Source: CADEED01 sp035525785 (GTDB lineage Bacteria > Pseudomonadota > Gammaproteobacteria > Steroidobacterales > Steroidobacteraceae). Taken from it: DNA of 17,020 nt. Positions 7,796-14,526 of the stretch are shown in pieces (within the stretch, counting starts at the first letter, position 1; every line of letters starts with the position of its first letter). Under the pieces are notes generated by a model. The model was not told where the DNA came from. It saw only the letters and a list, made by a program, of their open reading frames with translations, and searched no databases. The position numbers and the translations under genes are program-made. The stretch spans positions 1 through 17,020 of the forward strand of contig DATLDQ010000117.1 in NCBI GenBank assembly GCA_035525785.1. Direction: 5' to 3'.

Positions 7796-8970
7796 GCAGG
7801 TTCACCCTGGGGAATGACGGGACGCCTCGACGGCGCGGAGCGCAAAGCGGCGGCGATGGCGTCGCGCATTGGTTTGGGGCGGTAGTGAGAGTCGAACGGA
7901 GTGGGGCGCTTGGCGACGCCTTCCTGGCGCGGGCTGCGTCCCTGCAGCCACGAGAAGTTGTCGGCAAGGCCCCAGCAAAGCACCGCGCTCACCTCACGGA
8001 AGTCGAGCGTGAGATCGAGGAACGCGCGCGCCAGTGAGGCGATGGAGCGATCGCGCTGTTTCGCGCTCGCGGCGAGCGCGCCGTCGTGCACGTCGAACTC
8101 GGTGATCACGAGGCGATAGCCCATGCCGGTGACCTCGCGCAGGAAGTTGCGCCACTCGCGTTCGTCGCGCGCGTCGAACTCGCGGCCGGCGTTCGCGTCC
8201 TGATTGCCGCAGCCGATGTGCGACTGGAGACCGAGCGCGTTCACCGGCGCGCCGTTACGGCGCAGCCGTTCGAGCAGCTTGAGCACGCCCGTGCGGTGCG
8301 CGGCGCTGTCCTTCTCCCAACCCATGTAGTCGTTGTAGACGAGCTCGGTGTCGGGTAGTTGGGCGCGCGCGATGCGGAAGGCCATCTCGACCACCTGGTC
8401 CGGCGTACCGATGGCGCGCGAGAACAGAGTCTCGCGCATCGCACCGGTGACGTTGTCCACGGCTTCATTGACCACGTCCCAGGAGACGATGCGCCGACCG
8501 AAGAACGAAGCGGCCTTGCGGATGTGCGCTTCGAGCAGTCCGGCCGCGGCGGTCGCAGGCTCGGCGCCGAAGTCATGGGTCTCGAGCCACTTGGGCAGCC
8601 AGCGAGGGTGGTGCCAGAGCAGCGTGTGGCCTCGCACGGCCATCCCATGGCTTTCGGCGAACTGCAGCAGGGCCTCGGCACGCGCGAAGTCGAACACGCC
8701 GGGCTCGCGCTGCACCGACGTCATCTTGAGCTCGTTCTCGGGGACCAGGATGCCGCACTGAGCGGTCACGAGCTCGAGGTATCGCGGGTCTCGCAGCCCG
8801 CGACCACCGAGGGCGGATCCGAAGCGCAAGCCCTTCCTGCGTGCGATCGCGTCGAGCGAGTCTTCGGGCCTTTCGCGGCCGGTCGTGGCGGCGAAGGAAT
8901 TGCCCGCGCAGGCCGCCGCGGCCGCCGCGACGCCGGAGCGGACGATCTGGCGGCGGGACCAGCCGGCCAC
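7792..8970 (-). CDS. Tat-exported GH10 endo-1,4-beta-xylanase
   Basis: A 392-residue retaining endo-xylanase of family GH10 that cuts the beta-1,4 backbone of xylan. The acid/base Glu169 is in WDVVNEAVDN and the nucleophile Glu291 in VITEFDVH; RGHTLLWH (113-120) and NALGLQSH (245-251) are further family landmarks. The N terminus has a twin-arginine motif, SRRQIV (residues 5-10), then an alanine-rich hydrophobic stretch to about residue 28, so export by the Tat pathway is likely. There is one catalytic domain and no carbohydrate-binding module. The start is GTG 8970, 7 nt after the stop of the upstream gene. Its end overlaps the acetyltransferase start by 4 nt. It is the depolymerising enzyme of the cluster. 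Confidence 0.93.
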   Translation of the reverse strand: MAGWSRRQIVRSGVAAAAAACAGNSFAATTGRERPEDSLDAIARRKGLRFGSALGGRGLRDPRYLELVTAQCGILVPENELKMTSVQREPGVFDFARAEALLQFAESHGMAVRGHTLLWHHPRWLPKWLETHDFGAEPATAAAGLLEAHIRKAASFFGRRIVSWDVVNEAVDNVTGAMRETLFSRAIGTPDQVVEMAFRIARAQLPDTELVYNDYMGWEKDSAAHRTGVLKLLERLRRNGAPVNALGLQSHIGCGNQDANAGREFDARDEREWRNFLREVTGMGYRLVITEFDVHDGALAASAKQRDRSIASLARAFLDLTLDFREVSAVLCWGLADNFSWLQGRSPRQEGVAKRPTPFDSHYRPKPMRDAIAAALRSAPSRRPVIPQGEPA

Positions 8971-8977
8971 GTGCTAA

Positions 8978-9802
8978 CTACCTCGCGAGGTGCGCCGCGA
9001 AGTCGGCGCTGGTCATGGTGTCGTCCACGTAGCCGAAAGTGCCGGTTTCGCGGATTTCACGGGCGGCGTCGGCGAGGCCCGTCATGGCCGCGCGGTACAG
9101 GGAGGTGGCCAGGCTGATGCGCCGTACGCCCGCGTCCGCGAGCTCCTGCACGCTGAAGGATCTGCCGCGGATACCGACCATGAAATTCACCGGCTTGCTC
9201 ACCGAGCTGCAGACCGTGCGCACGGCATCGAGGGTGGGCAGACCGGGCGCGAACAGCACATCGGCGCCTGCTGCTTCGTAAGCCTGCAGCCGACGGATGG
9301 TGTCATCGAGATCGATGCGGCCGCGCAGGAAATTTTCCGACCGCGCGGTCAGCGTGAACGGGAAGGGCAGTGATCGCGCGGCTTCCGCCGCGGCGGCCAC
9401 GCGTTCGACGGACTGCGTCAGCGGGAAGATGGGGTCGTCGTTGCGACCGGTCGAGTCTTCGATGGAGCCGCCGACCAGGCCGACGCCGGCGGCGAAACGG
9501 ATCGCCTTGGCCGTCGCGTCGGGTGCGTCACCGAAGCCTTTCTCGAGATCCGCGGATACCGGCAGCGTGGTAGCCGAGCAGATGATCCTCGAGTGCGCCA
9601 TGGCTTCGTCGAGCGAGATGGTGCCGTCGAGCCTGCCGTAGGTGCCGGCGGCAGCCCCACTGGACGTCGCCAGCGCCAGGAACCCCGACGATTGCAGGAT
9701 GCGGGCGGAGCCGCCATCCCAGCAATTGGCGATGACGAAGGTGCCCCGATCGTGCAGCGCGCGGAAGGCCTGCGCGCGGGAAAGCTGGTTGGTGTCGTTC
9801 AT
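8978..9802 (-). CDS. Isocitrate lyase / PEP-mutase family protein
   Basis: A 274-residue (beta/alpha)8 enzyme of the ICL/PEP-mutase superfamily, which makes or breaks C-C or C-P bonds in small oxo-acids. Metal/substrate-site motifs are visible: SADLEKGFGD (Asp85) and GGSIEDSTG (Glu115, Asp116), plus TLTARSENF further on. I do not see the KKCGH motif of isocitrate lyase, so it is more like the broad phosphonomutase/oxaloacetate-decarboxylase-type group; the reaction is not determinable. ATG 9802 is preceded by a G-rich stretch. It is the first gene of the xylan cluster, 7 nt before the xylanase, so it may act on a product of pentose breakdown (inference). A candidate promoter lies just upstream. 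Confidence 0.83.
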   Translation of the reverse strand: MNDTNQLSRAQAFRALHDRGTFVIANCWDGGSARILQSSGFLALATSSGAAAGTYGRLDGTISLDEAMAHSRIICSATTLPVSADLEKGFGDAPDATAKAIRFAAGVGLVGGSIEDSTGRNDDPIFPLTQSVERVAAAAEAARSLPFPFTLTARSENFLRGRIDLDDTIRRLQAYEAAGADVLFAPGLPTLDAVRTVCSSVSKPVNFMVGIRGRSFSVQELADAGVRRISLATSLYRAAMTGLADAAREIRETGTFGYVDDTMTSADFAAHLAR

Positions 9803-9826
9803 GGCGCCCCCGTGTGAGAGGGGCTG

Positions 9827-9854
9827 AGTTTAGCGAGTGCGGATGCTCGCGCAA
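9827..9854 (-). promoter_or_regulatory. Candidate promoter of the xylan cluster
   Basis: On the minus strand TTGCGC (9854-9849) and TAAACT (9832-9827) are separated by 16 nt, about 25 nt upstream of the first gene's ATG. Matches to the sigma-70 consensus are only moderate (3/6 and 4/6), so this is a weak prediction. If absent, the cluster would be read from the ABC-transporter unit upstream. Confidence 0.3.
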
Positions 9855-9868
9855 TCCATGGAGTGCCT

Positions 9869-9880
9869 GAGGACGTCCTC
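9869..9880. promoter_or_regulatory. Perfect 12-bp palindrome between permease gene and xylan cluster
   Basis: GAGGACGTCCTC is a perfect inverted repeat lying 2 nt beyond the permease stop and upstream of the candidate promoter of the xylan cluster. It could be an operator for a dimeric regulator of that cluster or a short stem at the end of the upstream transcript; it has no loop and no T-tract, so an operator is slightly more likely. Function is inference. Confidence 0.3.
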
Positions 9881-9882
9881 GT

Positions 9883-11013
9883 TCAGTCCAGGCGCTTCTT
9901 GAAGCGCGCCACGGCGACGCTGAGCATGATGACGAGGAATACCGCGAGCTTCAGCAACTGCGGCCACACCTCGGGCAGGTCGGCGCCGCGCAGCACGATA
10001 CCGCGAAGTATCACGTTGAAATGCGTGAGTGGCAGCACCTGCGCGATCCATTGGGCGGCTAGCGGCATGCCCTCGAAGGGGAACATGAAGCCCGACAACA
10101 GTATCGACGGCAGCAGCGTGAGGAAGGCTAGCTGGAATGCCTGGAACTGCGTCTGTGCCAGAGTGGAGACGAACAGTCCGAGGCCAAGCGTCGAGGCGAT
10201 GAACAGCAGCGCGGCCGCATACAGGTTGAGCAGGCTGCCGACCACGGGCACGTTGAACAGTGCCGAACCCACGACGAGGATGATGGTGGTCTGGATCAGC
10301 CCGATCACGACGAACGGCAGTAGTTTGCCGATCATGAGCTCCAGCCGCCCCAGCGGCGTCGCGATCAGGAGCTCGAGATTGCCCCGTTCGCGTTCACGCA
10401 CGATGGCGCCGGCGGTGAACACCACCATGGTCATCGTGAGGATGACACCGATGAGCGCAGGCACGATCTGCACGGCGGTGCGCTTCTCCGGGTTGTAGAG
10501 CGTGCGCACCTCGACGCGCCGTGGCTCCATGCGTTTGCCGCCGGAATAGGGTCCCTGGCCGTGACGCGTGATCATCGGCACGGAGGCGAGTCCGGCTGCG
10601 ACGCCCGCGAGGCTGGGCTGGGATCCGTCCACGAGTATCTGCACCACCGCGCGCGTATCCGAGCCGAGGCGGCGTTCGAAATCCCCCGGGATGATCACCG
10701 CCAGGCTGGCGCGCCCTTCGCGTAACAGCCGATCGACCTCGGACGACGATGCCGTGCGGTAGCGCACGTCGACCACCTGCGTTGCCACCAGTTGCGACAC
10801 GAACTCGCGTGACATGGAGGTGTTGGCCTCGTCGAGCACCACCGTGGACAGGTGGCGGACATCGAAGTTGATGGCGAAACCGAACAGCAGCATCTGCATG
10901 AGCGGTACGCCGACGATCATGCCGAAGGTGACGCGATCGCGTGACAGCTGCCGGACCTCCTTGCGGGACACGGCGCCGAGACGGCGCAGGGAGGAGACGA
11001 GCTTGTTAGCCAT
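9883..11013 (-). CDS. ABC-2 type transporter permease
   Basis: A 376-residue inner-membrane permease of the ABC-2 export family (YhhJ/YbhR-like). A first membrane segment (about 30-50) is followed by a large extracytoplasmic region (about 51-180). A hydrophobic cluster of roughly five further segments follows (about 183-203, 229-252, 262-285, 292-315 and 355-370). The stretch AGAIVRERERGNLELLIATPLGRLELMIGK (201-230), with the ERERG-LE core, is the family's coupling-helix signature. The frame continues to 11172, but ATG 11013 gives the usual N terminus (RKEVRQLSRDR) and overlaps the ATPase stop by 8 nt, so I use it. With the ATPase and HlyD-like adaptor it should form an exporter for drugs, lipids or other hydrophobic compounds; the substrate is unknown. 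Confidence 0.9.
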   Translation of the reverse strand: MANKLVSSLRRLGAVSRKEVRQLSRDRVTFGMIVGVPLMQMLLFGFAINFDVRHLSTVVLDEANTSMSREFVSQLVATQVVDVRYRTASSSEVDRLLREGRASLAVIIPGDFERRLGSDTRAVVQILVDGSQPSLAGVAAGLASVPMITRHGQGPYSGGKRMEPRRVEVRTLYNPEKRTAVQIVPALIGVILTMTMVVFTAGAIVRERERGNLELLIATPLGRLELMIGKLLPFVVIGLIQTTIILVVGSALFNVPVVGSLLNLYAAALLFIASTLGLGLFVSTLAQTQFQAFQLAFLTLLPSILLSGFMFPFEGMPLAAQWIAQVLPLTHFNVILRGIVLRGADLPEVWPQLLKLAVFLVIMLSVAVARFKKRLD

Positions 11014-11983
11014 GGCGTTGCCCGTCGTGGGCATCGGGGTTCCCGCCCGGGCGGCCGTTCTTGCGCGTGGCGACGACGAATACATCCTCCAGGCTCGCGT
11101 GCGTGGGGGTGATCGTTGAAGATATGCGGTGCTTCTCGAGCAGGTCATGCAGCACGGCCGCGGCGTCGCCATGTCCGCGATCCGCCAGCACGCGCAGGCG
11201 TATGCCGAGCTGGGTTACGCCATGCACCCAGGGCAGGTCGCGGAGCAGTCGCGGCGCCTCGCTGCCGTCCGCGCCTTCGATCTCGTAGACGTCCGCTTCC
11301 ACCGCATCCATGAGATCGCGCGGTGAACCTTCGGCGACGAGCCGGCCTTCAGCGAGAATGGCGAGGCCGTGACAGCGCTCGGCTTCGTCCATGTAGTGAG
11401 TGGAAACGAGGATGGTCGCGCCTTGTTCCGCGAGCTGAAACAGGCGCTCCCAGAAGTCACGGCGGCTCTGCGGATCCACGGCACTCGTGGGCTCGTCGAG
11501 CAGCAACAATTCGGGCGAGTGCAGCGTCGCTGCGGCCAGCGCCAGGCGCTGCTTCTGCCCGCCGCTCATGGTGCCGGCGCGCTGGTTGCGCAGCTTCTCG
11601 AGGTCGTAGGTGGCTCGCTGCCGCGCGATGCGGTCGGCGACGTCGCCTTCGAGGCCGTAGAGATCGGCGATGAACTGCAGGTTTTCGTCGGTGGTGAGGT
11701 CTTCCCACAGCGAGAACTTCTGCGGCATGTAACCCAGTCGCCGGCGGATGGCTTCGGCATCTTTCACCACCGAGAGCCCGAACACTTCTGCATGTCCATC
11801 GCTTGGCAACAGCATGCCGCAGAGCATGCGCAACGTGGTGGACTTGCCTGATCCGTTCGGGCCCAGGAAGCCGTAGATGCGCCCCGACGGGATGTCGAGA
11901 TCGATGTGATCCACGGCCGTCTTGGCGCCGAACTTGCGTGTCAGGCCTCGCGCAGAAATAGCCGCCTCGGCCAATGCAGTCAC
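11006..11983 (-). CDS. ABC transporter ATP-binding protein (ABC-2 export type)
   Basis: A 325-residue ATPase driving the adjacent permease. Visible motifs: Walker A GPNGSGKST (41-49), Q-loop Gln88 (YMPQKFSLWEDLT), signature MSGGQ (139-143), Walker B LLLLDE with Glu164, D-loop SAVD and H-loop His196 (STHYMDEAE). The C-terminal about 80 residues form the extra domain common in drug/ABC-2 ATPases. It has a single nucleotide-binding domain, unlike the double-domain YbhF/RbbA. The frame runs back to 12184, but that part is inside the HlyD gene in another frame. GTG 11983 overlaps the HlyD stop as GTGA; a TTG at 11974, 8 nt after GGAG, is an alternative start. It is translationally coupled on both sides. 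Confidence 0.93.
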   Translation of the reverse strand: MTALAEAAISARGLTRKFGAKTAVDHIDLDIPSGRIYGFLGPNGSGKSTTLRMLCGMLLPSDGHAEVFGLSVVKDAEAIRRRLGYMPQKFSLWEDLTTDENLQFIADLYGLEGDVADRIARQRATYDLEKLRNQRAGTMSGGQKQRLALAAATLHSPELLLLDEPTSAVDPQSRRDFWERLFQLAEQGATILVSTHYMDEAERCHGLAILAEGRLVAEGSPRDLMDAVEADVYEIEGADGSEAPRLLRDLPWVHGVTQLGIRLRVLADRGHGDAAAVLHDLLEKHRISSTITPTHASLEDVFVVATRKNGRPGGNPDAHDGQRHG

Positions 11984-12957
11984 TCCGTTGCGAGCGAAAG
12001 CGAGACGTTGACCGGGACACCGGACGGCAGCTCGCGCGCTTCTGCGTCGTCGAACTCGACCTCGGCCAGGAAAGACAGCCGCGAGCGGTCGGCGGCAGTC
12101 AGCGAGTAGTAAGGCGTGAACTCGGCTTCGCTCGCGACGAAACGCACGTGACCCTGGTAGGCGCGGTCGATGCCGTCGACGCACAGGGTCGCGGTGGTTC
12201 CCTGTTTCACCCGCGCGCGCATGGGCGCGGGAACGTGGATACGCGCATAGGGGGCGGCGTCGGCCAGGAGCACGGCCACGGTCGCTCCCCGCGCGGGCTT
12301 TTCACCGACGTGGAAGGGCAGCGCATCGATGAGTCCGGTGATCGGCGAGCGCACTTCGAGGCGCGCGGACGAGGTTTCCAGTGCGCGCAGGTTGGCGCGC
12401 GCGCTGTCGGCGGCCTGGCGCGCCTGCGTGACTTGCTCGGAGCGTGTGCCTTCCTGCAATTCGCGCAGCGTGGACTCGGCCTCGTGCAGGCTGGCTTCCG
12501 CCGCGTTGGCCGCGGCCAACTGCTGGTCCGCCTGCGAGCGGCTCACGAGGTTCTGCTTGACGAGGTCGAGCAGGCGGTCGCGTTCGCGCACGGCGTCATC
12601 GCGCTGGGCTTTCGCGCGATCGCGGCGGGCGGCGGCGGCCCGAATGCTGGTGGTGCGGGGCCCGTTCTTGAGCTCCTCGGCGCGCGCTTCGGCTTCGGCG
12701 AGTTGCGCTCGGGCGGCATCGAGGCCGGCCGTCGAGATGGCGCCGTCCTGCACCACGATGACGTCGCCGGCCTTCACCTGCGAGCCCTCGGCAAAGGGTA
12801 GTTTGACGATGAACTCGTCGGTTTCCGCGGCCAGCTCGACTCGGTTGCGCTCGACGGTGCCGGGCAGCGTGTCCTGGTCGTGCCGTCCGCAACCCTGCAT
12901 GAGCAAAGATGAAACCAGTGCCGCGGAGGCGAAAACCGGGCGGCCGCGCAGCCTCAT
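11980..12957 (-). CDS. HlyD/YbhG-like periplasmic adaptor, predicted lipoprotein
   Basis: A 325-residue membrane-fusion protein that would link the ABC pump to an outer-membrane channel or deliver substrate to it. After a signal ending in LLMQGC (Cys23 the likely lipidated residue) come a first half-barrel/lipoyl segment (about 38-70), an alanine/glutamate-rich coiled-coil hairpin (about 75-190), and the returning ARLEVRSPITGLIDALPFHVGE segment (about 197-218) typical of this family, then beta-barrel sequence. Lipid anchoring rather than a transmembrane anchor is seen in AcrA-type adaptors. ATG 12957 overlaps the nadC stop as ATGA, and its own stop overlaps the ATPase start, so nadC, adaptor and pump are made from one message. 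No outer-membrane factor gene is in the window. Confidence 0.9.
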   Translation of the reverse strand: MRLRGRPVFASAALVSSLLMQGCGRHDQDTLPGTVERNRVELAAETDEFIVKLPFAEGSQVKAGDVIVVQDGAISTAGLDAARAQLAEAEARAEELKNGPRTTSIRAAAARRDRAKAQRDDAVRERDRLLDLVKQNLVSRSQADQQLAAANAAEASLHEAESTLRELQEGTRSEQVTQARQAADSARANLRALETSSARLEVRSPITGLIDALPFHVGEKPARGATVAVLLADAAPYARIHVPAPMRARVKQGTTATLCVDGIDRAYQGHVRFVASEAEFTPYYSLTAADRSRLSFLAEVEFDDAEARELPSGVPVNVSLSLATE

Positions 12958-13808
12958 TTACCGAACTCGAAGCGCATGGACAGATCGACCGCCTTCACGT
13001 GCTTGGTGATAGCGCCGATGGAGACGAAATCGACGCCGGTCTGCGCGGTTTCGCGCACGGTCTCGAGCGTGAGGCTGCCGGAAGCCTCGAGTTTCGCGCG
13101 AGCGCCGCCGGCACGATTGCGCACCACGGCTTCGCGCATGTCGGCATGGCTCAGCTCATCGAGCATGATGATGTCCGCGCCCGCGGCCAGCGCCTGGTCG
13201 AATTCCTGCAGTGTTTCCACTTCCACTTCGACCGGCATGCCCGGGGAAGTTCGGCGCGCGGCCTCTATCGCCTGGGTGATGGAACCGGCCGCGACGATGT
13301 GGTTCTCCTTGATGAGCACCATGTCGTAGAGCCCGAGGCGGTGGTTCTGCGCGCCGCCGCAACGCGCTGCGTATTTCTGCGCGAGGCGCAGGCCCGGCAG
13401 CGTCTTGCGCGTGTCGAGGATCTTGCAGCCGGTGCCCGCGACGGCCTGCACGTAGTGATGCGCGGCGGTCGCGGTGGAGGAGAGCGTCTGCAGGAAATTC
13501 AGCGCCGTGCGCTCGCCCGTGAGGATAGGGCGAGCGGGGCCGGTGAGTTCGAGAAGGGTCTGGTCGGCGGCGATGGTTTCACCATCGTGAACGCGCCAGT
13601 CGAGCCGGATCGCGGGGTCGAGCTGCCGGAAAACGGCTTCGACCCAGTCGGTGCCACAGAGGATGGCAGGTTCGCGCGCGACGATGCGCGCGCGAACCTG
13701 CTGAGCCTCGGGAACCAGCGCGGCGGTGATGTCGCCCGCGCCGAGGTCTTCGGCGAGGGCGGTGGCAACCTGCCGCGAGATGACGTCGTTAGGGACTTTC
13801 TCTAACAG
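12954..13808 (-). CDS. nadC: Nicotinate-nucleotide pyrophosphorylase (quinolinate phosphoribosyltransferase)
   Basis: Converts quinolinate and PRPP to nicotinate mononucleotide, CO2 and pyrophosphate in de novo NAD synthesis; cytoplasmic. Conserved blocks are present: ALAEDLGAGDITA (17-29), TGERTALNFLQTLS (97-110), KILDTRKTLPGLR, HRLGLYD, KENHI, EVEVET and the terminal LSMRF. Length from 13808 is 284 residues, normal for the family. The frame has no ATG, GTG or TTG between an upstream in-frame TGA (inside the preceding gene) and GTG 13451, which lies well inside the conserved core. The best start is CTG 13808, giving LLEKVPNDVISRQV, which I recall resembling the E. coli protein near LLERINLDIPGAV. 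An upstream frameshift or assembly error is possible. The gene follows the PF06181 gene by 10 nt and overlaps the adaptor gene by 4 nt. Confidence 0.9.
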   Translation of the reverse strand: MLEKVPNDVISRQVATALAEDLGAGDITAALVPEAQQVRARIVAREPAILCGTDWVEAVFRQLDPAIRLDWRVHDGETIAADQTLLELTGPARPILTGERTALNFLQTLSSTATAAHHYVQAVAGTGCKILDTRKTLPGLRLAQKYAARCGGAQNHRLGLYDMVLIKENHIVAAGSITQAIEAARRTSPGMPVEVEVETLQEFDQALAAGADIIMLDELSHADMREAVVRNRAGGARAKLEASGSLTLETVRETAQTGVDFVSIGAITKHVKAVDLSMRFEFGK

Positions 13809-13818
13809 ACGTGGCCCG

Positions 13819-14430
13819 TCAGAACGGCAGGCCGTGCGACGTGGCAGCCATGCACATCAGCATCGGGAACGACAGGATGAAGTTGGTGCGTGAGGCGTAC
13901 AGCGCTGTCTTGCGCGCCTTGGCCTTCTCCTCGTCCGTCGCGGGCTTGAAGCCGAGAATCTTCTTCTGGTTGGGCCAGATCACGCCCCAGACATTGAGCA
14001 GCATGATGGTGCCGAGCCACGCGCCGACGCCGATAACGACAGTCGGGTAATCATGCGAGCCGTTCGAATACCCGAATGTGAATGCCGGCACGAAGCGATC
14101 CGCGAGCAGCCACGCACCCGCCAGCCAGGTGGCCAGGGCGGACCAACGGAACCAGAACATCGCGCGGGGCGCGACGTACTTGCCGATGGCCGCGGGGCCG
14201 GGACCGCCCTTGTCTTCGGTGGCGGTCGCCTGGGCGGGTACCTGCACGGCGTTCAAATAGTACAGAAGGCCGATCCAGAACACGCCGCTGACTATGTGCA
14301 CCCAACGAGCCAGCGACTGCTGGTTGAACCCGGCATCAGGCACAAGCGAACGGTGAAGGATGTAGGCGAGGATCACCGCCAGCACGACGCCGGTGATGAG
14401 TGCGTAACGATGATTCGTGAATATTTTCAT
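13819..14430 (-). CDS. PF06181-type membrane protein (PuuD membrane-domain homologue)
   Basis: A 203-residue polytopic inner-membrane protein. Hydrophobic segments fall at about 8-26, 42-62, 92-112, 130-152 and 182-198. The pattern WVHIVSGVFWIGLLYYLNAVQVP (42-64, with His45), APRAMFWFRW, NVWGVIWPNQKK and the terminal RTNFILSFPMLMCMAATSH resembles the membrane domain of PuuD urate hydroxylase (PF06181, by recollection). The C-terminal cytochrome c domain of full PuuD is absent, so urate hydroxylation should not be assumed. ATG 14430 has GGAG 9 nt upstream; an extension to 14481 overlaps the promoter region and is unlikely. It is the first gene of the nadC-exporter unit, 10 nt ahead of nadC. 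Confidence 0.78.
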   Translation of the reverse strand: MKIFTNHRYALITGVVLAVILAYILHRSLVPDAGFNQQSLARWVHIVSGVFWIGLLYYLNAVQVPAQATATEDKGGPGPAAIGKYVAPRAMFWFRWSALATWLAGAWLLADRFVPAFTFGYSNGSHDYPTVVIGVGAWLGTIMLLNVWGVIWPNQKKILGFKPATDEEKAKARKTALYASRTNFILSFPMLMCMAATSHGLPF

Positions 14431-14455
14431 TGTCTTATTCTCCCCGGTGAGCGGT

Positions 14456-14484
14456 TTGAAGAATAGAAGACCAGCCCCCATAAT
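14456..14484 (+). promoter_or_regulatory. Candidate sigma-70 promoter of the DUF1289-glutaredoxin gene
   Basis: TTGAAG (14456-14461) and CATAAT (14479-14484) are 17 nt apart; the -10 matches consensus at five of six positions and the -35 at four. Transcription would begin near 14491, giving a leader of about 36 nt to ATG 14527. It overlaps almost exactly the opposing promoter of the membrane-protein gene. Confidence 0.55.
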
Positions 14485-14488
14485 TCAA
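14460..14488 (-). promoter_or_regulatory. Candidate sigma-70 promoter of the PF06181-nadC-exporter unit
   Basis: On the minus strand TTGAAT (14488-14483) and TATTCT (14465-14460) are 17 nt apart, each matching consensus at four of six positions. The start would be near 14453, about 23 nt before ATG 14430. Its -35 lies over the -10 of the plus-strand promoter and vice versa. Confidence 0.45.
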
Positions 14489-14526
14489 CGCGCCGCACGC
14501 CGCGCGAATTGATCGCGGCTCGAACG

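Noticed and set aside
11984..12184. N-terminal extension of the ABC ATPase
   Set aside because: It is out of frame inside the HlyD gene and arginine-rich; the GTGA overlap at 11980-11983 explains the true start.
12954..13451. Reading nadC as a truncated pseudogene starting at GTG 13451
   Set aside because: The NadC frame continues open upstream with all expected N-terminal motifs, so the gene is full-length with an unusual start rather than broken.
13499..13768. Separate 89-residue minus-strand frame over the first half of nadC
   Set aside because: It is serine/proline-rich shadow sequence; the NadC frame itself is open through this region and contains the conserved N-terminal blocks.
12909..13805. 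Plus-strand open frame of 298 codons
   Set aside because: It is antisense to nadC over its full length, and the nadC frame contains all conserved blocks.
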